A stretch of 64,000 nt of DNA. It comes from Acidobacteriota bacterium (GTDB lineage Bacteria > Acidobacteriota > Terriglobia > Terriglobales > Acidobacteriaceae). The DNA is taken from positions 1-64,000 of the forward strand of contig QIAN01000021.1 of assembly GCA_003225005.1 (NCBI GenBank), written 5' to 3'. The notes beneath the pieces are model-generated. The model saw only the letters and a list, made by a program, of their open reading frames with translations, did no database searches and was not told the DNA's origin. Shown piece by piece: positions 37,894-47,423 of the stretch (positions within the stretch are counted from its first letter, which is position 1; every line of letters begins with the position of its first letter). The position numbers and the translations under genes are program-made.

Positions 37894-39207
37894 ATGAAGC
37901 AGCTACGAAACCGGTTGGCGCTTGCAGTATTCGTCGTTGCCGTCTCGACAACCGCAGCTCGTGCGCAACAATCACAGCCGGTGGCTCCGCACACTGTTGA
38001 CCTGAAGTCTACTGACGGCACGCTGCTGAAGGCCAGTTTTTTCCCGGCTGCGACGCCAGGCCCCGGCGTGCTGCTGTTCCATCAGAGCAACCGCACACGC
38101 ATATCGTGGGACGACGTGCCCCGCCAGTTGGCAGCCGCTGGAATCAACACGCTCACAATCGATGAGCGCGGCTACGGCGAAAGCGGCGGAAAAAAAGAGG
38201 CAAGGGAGCTGTACCACGACGGTGATCTGGACGCGGCTTTTGAATATCTGGTTTCGCAGCCGGGCGTGCAGCGCGACGCAATCGGCGCGGGAGGAGCCGG
38301 ATGGCTGGGCGTCGACAATTCCGTTGAAACGGCACGCCGTCATTCCGCCGAAGTGAAATCACTGGTACTAGTGTCAGGAGAAACGTTACTACCTCAACTG
38401 CGATTCCTGCGGCAGGCCTGGCAATTGCCCGGGCTGTTCGTCGTGTCCGATGATGACGAATATCCCCCTACGGTCGAGGCGATGGAATGGCTCTACGACT
38501 GTTCCGCCAGCCCGCAAAAACAGTTCATCCATTACATCGGGCCGAAAGCGCCGTGGCTGTGGTATGAGACCTCCGACGCGAGCAAAGTCCCTGCGACCGG
38601 TAGTCATGGAACTGATTTGTTCAAACGGCATCCTGAGCTACCCGCCACCATTGTCGATTGGTTTGTCACCACGTTGATCAGAACACCCGGCCACGCACCA
38701 GCCGATACCGTAGCATCTGCTGCAATCCTCAACCAAATCGAGATGCCCGGCGGGGTTGCCCGGGTCACACAGCAACTGATGGAAGCCCGGCACAAAGACC
38801 CCAAGGTGCGGTTGTGGCCAGAAGTTAACGTAGACATCATCGGCGAGGATCACATGCGCGAAGCTGATGCCGAGAAGAAAGCCGGCCATCCGCGCGAGGC
38901 CGAAATGGAGATGAAAGTCGGCATTGAGATCTTCAAGCTCAATCTCCTCAGCTTATCCGGATTCGGCCGATGCGCACTACAATCTCGCCGATGCGTACTT
39001 ACAAGTGGGAGAGAAGGCGCTGGCGCGCCAGTACGCCGAGAAAGCGTTGGCCATGATCGATTCTCACGCAGCGCCGTTGTCGTCGTGGTCCGACACCGAA
39101 CAGCGTCGAGCTGAAATCGTAGCTCTGTGGAGGATGTTCTCAAGAAGGTCGGCGCGACCGCAGCTACCACTTCGGGGCGCGCGCCCGATGAGAATCGATC
39201 GCGGTAA
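37894..39207 (+). pseudogene. Secreted alpha/beta hydrolase with TPR tail, two frameshifts
   Basis: ATG 37894 (GGAAGGGCAAGA before it) begins a Sec signal peptide (KQLRNRLALAVFVVAVSTTA). The hydrolase core is recognisable (LLFHQSNRTRISWDD, DERGYGESGG), but the nucleophile elbow reads GAGGAGWLG, with no Ser in the expected G-x-S-x-G place. At about 38946 one extra base shifts the frame: the true continuation is AYPDSADAHYNLADAYLQVG. A second shift near 39125 leads to SVEDVLKKVGATAATTSGRA ending at TAA 39205. The first frame runs on to 39114 as nonsense. Almost certainly inactive. Confidence 0.75.
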
Positions 39208-39668
39208 TCTCCGGCAACTCTTACGTAATCGGTAAAAGAAGGGTTGCCGACAAACCATTCGCGACCGCTATTTCACGTGGATCTGCTTCACCCTCGTGTT
39301 GACCGATTGGATCTTTACAAGTCCGCGGCTCCGTTCCGCGTTCGACAAGGTCCCTAGGATGCGGCATTCTCTCCAAATCTGGGTCCGATTTGGGTCTGGT
39401 ACGCCGGGTCAAAGAACTCCTTAGAGGATCAAGAACGGGCTGTCAGTACCGTTGAAATCCAATAAGTTGCACGTCGTTGTTGCCCTGTCACAGCACGGGT
39501 TGCGTCCGTGCCACCGATCAATGATCAGAGTAGTACACGCGACGGTAAGGTCAGAGTCGCCCGCGATCCAGGCACGATGGTTTAAAGTGACACACCCGGC
39601 ATTTCTCCAGCTTGCGGATTCCACGAAATATGCACTTTTCGCAGAAGTGGTCCTGGCAGAAGCCTCGG
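39208..39668. other. Gap without a supported gene
   Basis: About 460 bases between the broken hydrolase and a convergent minus-strand operon. Short open frames on both strands show no protein-like composition or ribosome site. Near 39362-39440 there is a segment (CAAATCTGGGTCCGATTTGG) with a weak internal repeat. Probably degraded sequence. Confidence 0.4.
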
Positions 39669-40853
39669 TTATTGACGGCTTCCTCTTTCTCCAGTTGATT
39701 GGAGATGCTCCTCTTTCAAAGTCTGGAGAATCGGTTCCAGGAAGCGCCGGTACTTATATAGGGTCACCTCATCCCTAGAGGCAAGGGCGGTTTCAACTGC
39801 CCGAGTAGTTGCGGGCGTCATGATTTCAAGCCGGCCAACAAAAACGCGGGCCATTTGTGACGGTGCGGGGTTCATGGTGAGTGGCAAAATCTTGTCGACG
39901 AATGCGCGCGGCACGATATAGATCAGGCGACTGCCTTCTTCGAACCAGGAGTCGCTCCAAGTCTGTACCATGGCATGTGCTTCGTCTGGATAGAGACCCT
40001 GATCGACGAGAATTGCTTCCAGATCGCCGCAGAGAGAATCAAGGGTGCCGGTCAGCACCGGCGGTTCTAGAATCGTTTCATCGGCGGGCGCCCGCACTAA
40101 ACGATAGCCGACTCGTCCGCCCCGGCGCTCGAAAAGAATGATGGCTGGAATTGCGTTTTCGTCGAGACTCTTCACCAGCAGCTTGCCATCTGCGTTCTCG
40201 CTGGCAGACAGGGGCAACCGAGCAGCCGAAACTCCTCGATAGAAAAGAAACTTCTCTAGCTGGTCACCCGCGTCCGTCTTGACGAGTAGAGGTGTGGAAG
40301 AGGTCTCGCGCGCAAAGTAGTAGCGATTCGACTGGACCCCACGCGGGAACTCGCCACTCAGATTCGGAGAAACCGCGACCCCGCTCCACGCGATACTTCC
40401 ATCAGTCTGCAACTGGCTCAAATTGGTATTGCGCAGAACTCCTCTGGGATGAACGCGATCGGCGTGGGGATACCACTCGGTGATGACTCCCTTGGAGAAT
40501 GAGACCCTGACCGACACCGTTGCATCTCGTGGAGAGTAGAAGTACAGAACCGGCGTCTCCATTCGAATCGTGCCACGAAGCCCGATCTTGAAGTTGGCGC
40601 CGCTGAAATGCTCCACGAATCCGGGCAGGTCGGTGGACCCTGTCAGTGGCGCCCATTCCACCGCTTTACCGTTCTTGCCGGCAACCGCGGTGAAAGTTCC
40701 CCACTCGTGAACGGTCAGGTCGGGCGAGGTATGTTGCTCGTCCGCAACGAGCCAGCCGGCGCACCCCAAGGCCAAGAACCCGAAGGCAAGCAGGCGGGGA
40801 AGGCGGAATCTCACCTCAATTGCCGAGAGAAACTTCTCCACTCGCGGGTTCAT
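39669..40853 (-). CDS. Secreted protein of the VHEWGTF type, unknown function
   Basis: 394 residues. A hydrophobic N-terminal segment (LPRLLAFGFLALGCAGWLVA) is a signal or anchor, followed by DLTVHEWGTFTAVAGKNGKA, a sequence recurring in uncharacterised Acidobacteria and Planctomycetes proteins. The remainder is beta-rich with YFYSPRDATVSVRV and ends in a helical Glu/Arg-rich tail. It overlaps the preceding gene (40850) by 4 bases and so is translationally coupled. Last gene of a sigma factor-FecR operon. Function unknown. Confidence 0.7.
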   Translation of the reverse strand: MNPRVEKFLSAIEVRFRLPRLLAFGFLALGCAGWLVADEQHTSPDLTVHEWGTFTAVAGKNGKAVEWAPLTGSTDLPGFVEHFSGANFKIGLRGTIRMETPVLYFYSPRDATVSVRVSFSKGVITEWYPHADRVHPRGVLRNTNLSQLQTDGSIAWSGVAVSPNLSGEFPRGVQSNRYYFARETSSTPLLVKTDAGDQLEKFLFYRGVSAARLPLSASENADGKLLVKSLDENAIPAIILFERRGGRVGYRLVRAPADETILEPPVLTGTLDSLCGDLEAILVDQGLYPDEAHAMVQTWSDSWFEEGSRLIYIVPRAFVDKILPLTMNPAPSQMARVFVGRLEIMTPATTRAVETALASRDEVTLYKYRRFLEPILQTLKEEHLQSTGERGSRQ

Positions 40854-41527
40854 TGCTCAGACCCTCCTGCCGGCGCGTTGGTCAGCAGCTTGGAGACGGT
40901 TTCATGGCGGAATTCAGAGGCCAAATTCTGGGCGAGAAGAGGATCGTTCGTCGCGCCAGCCATCGCTTTTCGGGCGTGATCCCGGTGACCGCTTTCCGGT
41001 CCCTTGAGGGTGATGAGCGCCGCCGCGAATTCCATCTCTGGATCTTGGCCGCGGAGGCTGATGGCCTTCTTTACCCAGGCATATCCGTCAAGCCCATTCG
41101 CGGGATTTCGCTCGCCCTGCACCATCCATTGTTTGTAGGTCTCGGCGAGATAGCCGACATCAAACCATGCCAGCGCCTCGGAATAGCCAGCGGCGTCTGA
41201 ATTGGCGGCACGCTCGTGGAGCCTGGTCAGCAACTCTTTCGCTACTTGCGGATCGTGCCGAGCGTAGATGGTGGCGCGTCGAAGAGTCTCCATCCGGACC
41301 AACACGGAGGTCTTCGAATCGAGGATTGCCAGAGTTTCCCGAGTGAGGTTTTTCAGGTCATAGCCTCCACTCCCTTTCTGGTTCCAATCGATCCAGGCCA
41401 GCGACTTCGCCTGCCCGATTTCGATGGGATGACAGATGAGGGGCGGACCTGCTTGGGCATAGGTTGTGAACCCAACCAGAATCGCGGCAATGCTGATCGC
41501 CAACCGTGGAAATACAGGGGAATTCAT
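40850..41527 (-). CDS. Secreted helical-repeat protein, unknown function
   Basis: 225 residues with a signal peptide (ISIAAILVGFTTYAQA). The mature start AGPPLICHPIEIGQAKSLAW is distinctive. The rest is made of alpha-helical pairs (RRATIYARHDPQVAKELLTR, YSEALAWFDVGYLAE) like TPR/HEAT repeats. It lies 131 bases after fecR and overlaps the VHEWGTF gene. Probably a periplasmic protein working with it; no catalytic motif seen. Confidence 0.7.
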   Translation of the reverse strand: MNSPVFPRLAISIAAILVGFTTYAQAGPPLICHPIEIGQAKSLAWIDWNQKGSGGYDLKNLTRETLAILDSKTSVLVRMETLRRATIYARHDPQVAKELLTRLHERAANSDAAGYSEALAWFDVGYLAETYKQWMVQGERNPANGLDGYAWVKKAISLRGQDPEMEFAAALITLKGPESGHRDHARKAMAGATNDPLLAQNLASEFRHETVSKLLTNAPAGGSEQ

Positions 41528-41658
41528 ATTCTGAGCCTCCTTGTTTCGTTTGTCTTACCCCACATTCAAGGAGACGCCACCAGAGTGCAGAGTGTTAACA
41601 AGCGAAAGAAACAGCCGGGGGGGTGGAGATGATGATTGCGAGCGTGCGCGGCTCCTGG

Positions 41659-42768
41659 TTATTTTTCGCGAACAGGCGTGGCCACTCCAGACCAGGTACG
41701 CTCCCAATGGCGCCAAACTGAGATGTCGTCGAAACCGAGTGCGTTCCACCACAGATCGAGCATCGCCGGATCGAGACGCAAGATGCCCTCCCTGGTGACG
41801 CTCGCCGGAGGAGGCGCAAGCTCTTGCAACCGGTCGTAGACGAGCACTCGCTGCCCCTCCTCGACACGCTTCAGCAAATGCCAGAGCGTAAGTGCGTCAC
41901 GTTTGCGAGAGGCGCCGAGCAGGATGGCCAGATCTCCGGCGCGTTGCTGCGGTGCCCTGTCCTCAAAATCGAATCTCGCCAAAGCGACGCGAAACTCCGA
42001 GGATGCATCCTCGAAGTACGGTGTGCCGGGACCAACCTTCGGCCTGGTCGCGCAAGCGGCACCAGCGGGAATGAAGGATTCGTGGCCGTCCAGCTTGAAA
42101 CCGACCCATCCCATCGATGTGCGCACGAGCCCGGCACCCGACTCGTCCACATGCAGGGTGTAGGCGCAACCGAGGTCCACCGTCAATGCCGACGGCGTGT
42201 CGACTACGAATTGGCCGGGAGGCGCCCAGATGTAGACTTGAATCGTTCCGCGATCAAGGGCGATCCGCTTCAGGCCTGCATCCATGGTCGTCAGACGCAG
42301 GCGTGTGCTTTGCTCCACCTCGATTTGGCCGGTATCTTCAGCCCGAAGGCTGGCCCGCGACTGCTGGTCGGTTACAAGTACCTGGCCGATGCCGAGACGG
42401 CTCGTTTCTTTCCCGCTGATGGTATTTCGTCCGATTCGAGGTGTTCCTGCCAAGCGGGACACATCCCAACCCGCCACGGTAACCGGGATCGGCTTCCTCC
42501 CGTACATCAGAAAGATGACGACGGCGATAGCCACCATGGTGCCTGCCGTCGCGAGAGCGGGAAACAGCCGGAGACGCCACGGAAACAACGTCCATCGTCC
42601 GTCCGGCACGATCTCAGGAAACACAGGGACAGGACGGTCATGATGAAACCTCCCGAGTAGCACTTCCAGCCTCTGGATTTCAGGATCGGGTTCGCCAGAT
42701 CCATCCCACAAATAGTCATCGTTCCTCGCCGAGGTCTCGTTTCCCGTTTGTTTCTTCCCCGTATCCAT
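41659..42768 (-). CDS. FecR domain membrane protein (putative sigma regulator)
   Basis: 369 residues. An N-terminal cytoplasmic segment of about 65 residues is followed by one membrane helix (FPALATAGTMVAIAVVIFLM) and a FecR-like domain (about 120-220; DTPSALTVDLGCAYTLHVDE, GLVRTSMGWVGF). In FecR proteins the cytoplasmic part controls an ECF sigma factor and the periplasmic part receives a signal. It starts 2 bases after the sigma gene, so the pair is coupled. The C-terminal half (about 230-369) is helical and unrecognised. Confidence 0.8.
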   Translation of the reverse strand: MDTGKKQTGNETSARNDDYLWDGSGEPDPEIQRLEVLLGRFHHDRPVPVFPEIVPDGRWTLFPWRLRLFPALATAGTMVAIAVVIFLMYGRKPIPVTVAGWDVSRLAGTPRIGRNTISGKETSRLGIGQVLVTDQQSRASLRAEDTGQIEVEQSTRLRLTTMDAGLKRIALDRGTIQVYIWAPPGQFVVDTPSALTVDLGCAYTLHVDESGAGLVRTSMGWVGFKLDGHESFIPAGAACATRPKVGPGTPYFEDASSEFRVALARFDFEDRAPQQRAGDLAILLGASRKRDALTLWHLLKRVEEGQRVLVYDRLQELAPPPASVTREGILRLDPAMLDLWWNALGFDDISVWRHWERTWSGVATPVREK

Positions 42769-42770
42769 GA

Positions 42771-43412
42771 CTACACCATCTCCTGTTGCGGGCCGTCGCT
42801 GTCCGGGTTCGACCCCAGTTTTGCACGGAGCTGCTGCATGCCGCGATGCAGATTGACCCGGACCGAACCGTGGGTCATCCCAGTGCGTGCTGCTATCTCA
42901 GGGCCAGTCATGCCCTCCGCCAGCCGCAGAATCAATGTTTCTCGGTATGCGGCGGGCAGGCTCCTGACCGCGTCGAGAATTGTGGCCGCCTGGCCTTCAG
43001 GGTCTCCGGTAGAACCTCCGCTCCCGATATCCTGATCAGACGGGTCATCCCCAAGTTGGTCCTTTGGCAACGAGCGCCGGTGGTAGTCATTCGCCCGATT
43101 GCGGGCGATCACCGCCAACCACGCTCCAAAGCTTCCAGCTTCCCGCAGCGTTGACAGGCGACGGAGCGCCATCATGAAGACATCCTGAACCAGGTCATCC
43201 ACCTCGCCTGGCTGGACCTTCGCAAGCAGAACTCCGTGAACCATGCGAGCGTACCTCTCATAGAGGCGCCCGAATGCCGCGCGGTCCCCGTGGCGTGCCG
43301 CATCCACCAACATCGCGTCTTCGGAGGCTTCTGACGCGGCTTGCTCCCTCACTGGCGAAGCCCCAAGTCCTGCCGCGAGCGAGTCAACTCGGTCCCCCGA
43401 CGTCAAGGCCAT
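42771..43412 (-). CDS. ECF RNA polymerase sigma factor
   Basis: 213 residues from ATG 43412 (GGGAG upstream); longer in-frame starts exist. Sigma region 2 is clear (GRLYERYARMVHGVLLAKV, DDLVQDVFMMALRRL) and region 4 has the helix-turn-helix (LPAAYRETLILRLAEGMTGP then EIAARTGMTHGSVRVNLHRG). It directs RNA polymerase to a small set of promoters. It heads an operon with fecR and two secreted protein genes (43412 to 39669), a probable surface-signalling module. Confidence 0.88.
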   Translation of the reverse strand: MALTSGDRVDSLAAGLGASPVREQAASEASEDAMLVDAARHGDRAAFGRLYERYARMVHGVLLAKVQPGEVDDLVQDVFMMALRRLSTLREAGSFGAWLAVIARNRANDYHRRSLPKDQLGDDPSDQDIGSGGSTGDPEGQAATILDAVRSLPAAYRETLILRLAEGMTGPEIAARTGMTHGSVRVNLHRGMQQLRAKLGSNPDSDGPQQEMV

Positions 43413-43641
43413 GCGCACGTACTCCCACGAAATCATAGACGTTCGCAAGAGAAGAAGTGTTAACAACGATGCCGACCATCGGCGCCAGGAAGATCACCTC
43501 GAACTCCTGTGGATGGACTGTCGGCTACTCGAAAGTTACCCCCAGAAACCGGCCGGCAGGGTCAAGTTCTAGCCCGTCCTGCTTAAGTTAGCGCCTTTGA
43601 GGGGCGGCGCCGCCGATGTGTTTGTGCTCTTGGCGCTCCAC

Positions 43642-44196
43642 CTACCTGAGCTTGGTCACGGTCACTTCCAGTTGGAACTGCCGCTTGGAATTCGGATCAT
43701 CCACGCTACCGACGATCATCGGCTTCCCTAGAACGGCCAGAGTGCTGGCATTGATATTCAGTTGGCGCAGCACAGGCCGTACCTGTTGGCCTTGCTGTTC
43801 GGGAAGAGCAAAGTTGCTGATCTCCCCTCGCACGTTCAGCAAGAGATCGTTGCCCAGCCAGCCCACGTCATGCCGGTCCCTCAGCCTGCACCAGATACTA
43901 GTTCCCACATCAATGTACTGGAACTCTCCTTGCTTCGCCTCGATGGGAACACGCGTACCGATCTTGATTTCATTGTTGTCCCCGGCGCTCAGATTCATCG
44001 AGTACTGCCGCGTATTGATCTTCTTTCCGTTGTCCACCTCGTTGATCGAGAAATCGAGCCGGTAAGCGTGCCCCGGTTCTGTCGCTTCCGGTGTTGCCTT
44101 TGCCATTGCAGACTCCTGAGCCGACGCTTTCCCGATCCCGCCCAAAATCATCATTCCCCAAATCAATGCTGCCGCCACCATCGTTTTCTTGCACAT
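43642..44196 (-). CDS. Secreted protein of unknown function
   Basis: 184 residues with a signal peptide (VAAALIWGMMILGGIGKASA). The mature part is beta-rich (YRLDFSINEVDNGKKINTRQ, YSMNLSAGDNNEIKIGTRVP, FQYIDVGTSIWCRLRD), a pattern seen in uncharacterised acidobacterial periplasmic proteins. It lies 57 bases after an anti-sigma-like gene, so it may be a target or member of that sigma operon. Confidence 0.65.
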   Translation of the reverse strand: MCKKTMVAAALIWGMMILGGIGKASAQESAMAKATPEATEPGHAYRLDFSINEVDNGKKINTRQYSMNLSAGDNNEIKIGTRVPIEAKQGEFQYIDVGTSIWCRLRDRHDVGWLGNDLLLNVRGEISNFALPEQQGQQVRPVLRQLNINASTLAVLGKPMIVGSVDDPNSKRQFQLEVTVTKLR

Positions 44197-44253
44197 TCGA
44201 AATTCTCCTTGGTTTGTACGAACATGGTTCTGTGTCGATCATCACTCTCCATC

Positions 44254-44883
44254 TCATTGGCGGGAATCCCGACTGCCAGTCGATGCCCCCGTCTCCTCTT
44301 CTTCTCTTCTATCTTTTCTCAGCGCCTCACTCCGGGCTTCAGCAATCAACGCCGCATGTTCGGGATATTGCGCCACATAGCTCGCTAAAATCTTTTCCTG
44401 CTCGCTCATGGGCTGGGGGGATGGAAACTGTTCCAGCTTGGGTCCGGCAGCGACTGTGGGTTGCCGGCGACGATCACGGTTTGTCTGGTTCCGCCTGGCA
44501 GATGAAATCAAAGGCGGTGGATTTCGCACATTCCCCGCTAAGAGTTGTCCATTTTGCCCACCGCTTTCGACGCTGGTTGGCGGACGATCCACCGAGACCA
44601 CCGGCGATGTTTTCGCCGACCTCCACGTCAGTGACACGCTCACGGCAATCGTCACGGCAGCGGCAAGAGCCACTGTAACCGGCCAACGCCACCAGGTGCG
44701 GGACGCTATCTTTTCCCGCTCCGCCTGCAAATTGGTCAGAACGCGCTGCTCCAGTCCCGCCTTCGGCTCACCTGCCCCGTACTGCGCCAGCGCGGCATCA
44801 AGTTCGCGGTCGAGCGCGTCATAGCCCCGACTCTTCTTCTTTTCACTGCCAAAAATGTGATCGTTGTCAGCCACGTTGCCCAT
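44254..44883 (-). CDS. Putative anti-sigma factor, single-pass membrane protein
   Basis: 209 residues. A cytoplasmic N-terminal part (about 1-65; LDRELDAALAQYGAGEPK) precedes one membrane helix (WPVTVALAAAVTIAVSVSLTW). The periplasmic tail is Pro/Ser/Arg-rich and ends with EKILASYVAQYPEHAALIAE. It begins 3 bases after the sigma gene stop, a typical sigma/anti-sigma arrangement. No ZAS zinc motif is present, so anti-sigma function rests on context. Confidence 0.6.
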   Translation of the reverse strand: MGNVADNDHIFGSEKKKSRGYDALDRELDAALAQYGAGEPKAGLEQRVLTNLQAEREKIASRTWWRWPVTVALAAAVTIAVSVSLTWRSAKTSPVVSVDRPPTSVESGGQNGQLLAGNVRNPPPLISSARRNQTNRDRRRQPTVAAGPKLEQFPSPQPMSEQEKILASYVAQYPEHAALIAEARSEALRKDRREEEETGASTGSRDSRQ

Positions 44884-44886
44884 CCC

Positions 44887-45483
44887 TCACTTCCGATTCC
44901 CCTGCTGCGTCAGCTTCTCCCGCAAGATCTGCCGCGCTCGAAATATTCGCGATCTCACCGCCGCTTCGTTGATTCCTAAGGTTGCGGCCACTTCTCGCGG
45001 CGACATTTCGTCGATCGCCGATAAGATGAGAGGCGCTCGCAACTTCTCAGGTAGCGCTGCCATCAGCTTTTCCAACCGCGCTCCCACCTGCTTTCCCAGA
45101 ATCGCTTCCTCCGCGTCCACCTCCGAAGAGGCGAGCTCTTCGAAAGGCTGGTCAAAGCTCTCCAGCGGAATCTCCCGTTTTCGCGAGTGCTGTTGGCTCC
45201 GATCCACCGCGACCCGCCAGGCAATTCGCGCCACCCAGCTCTTATGATCCTCGACTTTGCCTAGCTTCTTGCCGTAGCGGAGCACTCGCACAAACGTCTC
45301 TTGCGTGGCATCTTCGGCTTCGTGATGGTTACGCAAGACGCCATAGACGATGCGATAGACCAGCCGCGCATGTTGCCGGACGATGTCTTCGAGTGCGTAT
45401 TCCTGGCTTTGCACCGTGGTCGCGGTCTCACTCAAGATCGCCTGTCCAGCCACCATCTGTTTGCGCTCACAGGTAAAGACCAT
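44887..45483 (-). CDS. ECF RNA polymerase sigma factor
   Basis: About 198 residues from ATG 45483. Sigma region 2 is RQHARLVYRIVYGVLRNHHE and AEDATQETFVRVLR; region 4 is PEKLRAPLILSAIDEMSPRE then VAATLGINEAAVRSRIFRAR. It belongs to a different ECF group from the sigma at 42.8-43.4 kb. It is followed by the anti-sigma-like gene and a secreted protein gene. Confidence 0.87.
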   Translation of the reverse strand: MVFTCERKQMVAGQAILSETATTVQSQEYALEDIVRQHARLVYRIVYGVLRNHHEAEDATQETFVRVLRYGKKLGKVEDHKSWVARIAWRVAVDRSQQHSRKREIPLESFDQPFEELASSEVDAEEAILGKQVGARLEKLMAALPEKLRAPLILSAIDEMSPREVAATLGINEAAVRSRIFRARQILREKLTQQGNRK

Positions 45484-45727
45484 TGCTGTGTCCGATTTGT
45501 TCAGCAATTTCTTCCGAAGAACGTCCGTGGAGAGGCGGCTTGCAGCGTTTCCCTATAGGGAATCAAGGCAGAACAATGGCGGCGGGCGAGTTGCCCACGA
45601 GACCAGTAAGCACCGCCGGGCTTTTATTTAAGTAGGATTCGACTGCAGTCGACGAAGCGATGCGCGTTCCCGGTTTTTCGCCGACATGCTGCCGATGACT
45701 TGCGGGCAGGGAGGTCGCATCAGCACT

Positions 45728-46777
45728 TCAGAACCCGACCATCACCGGCTCCGGCTCGAGCTTGACGCCCCATATCTCTTCCACCCGAAGTTGGATCTGA
45801 TCTTTCAAGGCAAGCACCTCAGCAGCCGAGGCTCCGCCTCGATTGACGATTGCGAGAGCGTGTTTGTGTGAAATGCCCACCCGCCCAGATCCATATCCTT
45901 TCCGAAACCCGGAATGCTCCACCAGCCATGCGGCAGAAACTTTTTTACGCATTTCGAGCGCCGGATAGCTGGGCACATTCAAGCTGCGAGTTGCGGCCCG
46001 CCTCTCGAGTCCTTCGTGTTGCGCTTCGGTAAGGACGGGATTTTTGAAAAATGAGCCCGCACTGCGGCAATCTTCATCCCCCGGAACGATCAGCATTCCC
46101 TTGAGGGCGCGGATGTGCCGCACGGCTTCCCGAATTTCCGCCACATTCGGCGCCGATTCCCATCCATCGAAGTGGCGCTCGAGATCGGCATAGCTGATGC
46201 GTGGCTCCCCGCCACCTGTAAGCGCATAAGTCACGCGCAAAATGATGAACCGGCCACGCTCGCTGGTGTTGAAGATACTGCTGCGATAAGCGAATCCGCA
46301 GGCCTCATGGCAGAGTTCGCGCACCTGATTGTCCTTGAGATCGAGTGCCTCAACTGACTCAACGGTCTCGGACACATCCTGCCCGTACGCCCCCACATTT
46401 TGCACCGGAGTACCGCCGACGCTGCCAGGAATGCCGCTCAAACACTCCACTCCGGCGAAGCGCTGCATCACAGCGTGCGCCACAAATTTGTCCCAAGGCT
46501 CGCCCCCTCCTACCTCAAAAAGCGTCTTGCCATCGTCGCTGCTGCGTTGCTCGATGCCAGAAATCGCAACTTTCAGCACCAGACCGGGCCAGCCCGCGTC
46601 CGCTACCACCAGGTTGCTGCCGCCACCTAGAACGAAGAGCTCTAACCGACGTGATCGGGCCAAGGCGACTGCTTCTTCGACCTCGCCAATCGATTGAGCT
46701 TCGACGAAATAGCGTGCTGGGCCTCCGACTTTAAAGGTCGTCAGCGGCGCGAGGGGAACATTTTCCTGCAGCAGCAT
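45728..46777 (-). CDS. murB: UDP-N-acetylenolpyruvoylglucosamine reductase
   Basis: 349 residues, type I (E. coli-like) length. The FAD-binding domain shows LTTFKVGGPARYF and VLGGGSNLVVAD; the catalytic region has SGIPGSVGGTPVQNVGAYGQ, the YRSSIF loop with the substrate-binding Tyr/Arg/Ser, and the C-terminal SHKHALAIVNRGGASAAEV. It reduces UDP-GlcNAc-enolpyruvate to UDP-MurNAc in peptidoglycan synthesis. It stands alone, away from any mur cluster. Confidence 0.95.
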   Translation of the reverse strand: MLLQENVPLAPLTTFKVGGPARYFVEAQSIGEVEEAVALARSRRLELFVLGGGSNLVVADAGWPGLVLKVAISGIEQRSSDDGKTLFEVGGGEPWDKFVAHAVMQRFAGVECLSGIPGSVGGTPVQNVGAYGQDVSETVESVEALDLKDNQVRELCHEACGFAYRSSIFNTSERGRFIILRVTYALTGGGEPRISYADLERHFDGWESAPNVAEIREAVRHIRALKGMLIVPGDEDCRSAGSFFKNPVLTEAQHEGLERRAATRSLNVPSYPALEMRKKVSAAWLVEHSGFRKGYGSGRVGISHKHALAIVNRGGASAAEVLALKDQIQLRVEEIWGVKLEPEPVMVGF

Positions 46778-46948
46778 GGATTGCTCTCAATATACACATC
46801 GACCACCCTGGCGCCCAGCCGCCAAAGGTCATAGCCGGGCGACTGTTACCCATGGCGATCGCGGGATGAATATCAAGCTACAATAGGAAGACAGCCGAGA
46901 GAGGCTCAGAAGGACGAAAGCTCAGCCGACAGAGAGGAACAAGAACTC

Positions 46949-47392
46949 ATGCCCATGTATCCAGAAATAATGGTGGTCCCTATGCGCGAAGAGTTAACCC
47001 GGCTTGGGGTCCAGGAACTGCGTACACCCGAGGACGTCGACCATGCGCTGAAGTATCAGCCGGGAACCACCATGGTGATTGTAAACTCCATCTGCGGCTG
47101 CGCCGCGGGACGCATGCGGCCCGCCGTCCGCATGGCCCTTCAGCATTCTTCCCGGCCTGACAAAGCAGTAAGTGTCTTCGCTGGACAGGAGACCGAAGCC
47201 ACCGAACGTGCCCGCAGCTACTTCACCGGGTATCCGCCGTCGTCACCATCGATCGGAATTTTGCGCGATGGCCAGCTCGTCTACATGATGCAACGCCGAG
47301 ACATCGAAAGCCGGGAAGCCCCGGCCATCGCCACCGACCTGAAAGCCGCCTTCGACAAGTTCTGCGCCAAGCCAGTCGCGGCCAATTCATAA
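46949..47392 (+). CDS. BrxA/BrxB family bacilliredoxin
   Basis: 147 residues with the family's CGC active site (NSICGCAAGRMRP) on a thioredoxin-like fold. GAGGAAC precedes the ATG. Bacilliredoxins remove bacillithiol from S-bacillithiolated proteins; Acidobacteria are among the groups reported to make bacillithiol. It is monocistronic and ends at an intrinsic terminator. Confidence 0.92.
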   Translation: MPMYPEIMVVPMREELTRLGVQELRTPEDVDHALKYQPGTTMVIVNSICGCAAGRMRPAVRMALQHSSRPDKAVSVFAGQETEATERARSYFTGYPPSSPSIGILRDGQLVYMMQRRDIESREAPAIATDLKAAFDKFCAKPVAANS

Positions 47393-47423
47393 CACCCGCG
47401 AGGCCAAATTCACAACCTGGGGT

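Noticed and set aside
27850-39207. Sequencing error as the full explanation of frameshifts
   Set aside because: Indels cluster in accessory genes, several of which also have active-site changes or deletions, while long essential genes are intact; single cases (for example the kinase at 32440) could still be errors.
39452-39778. 108-codon open frame on the plus strand
   Set aside because: It overlaps the end of a convincing minus-strand gene, has no ribosome site and no protein-like pattern.
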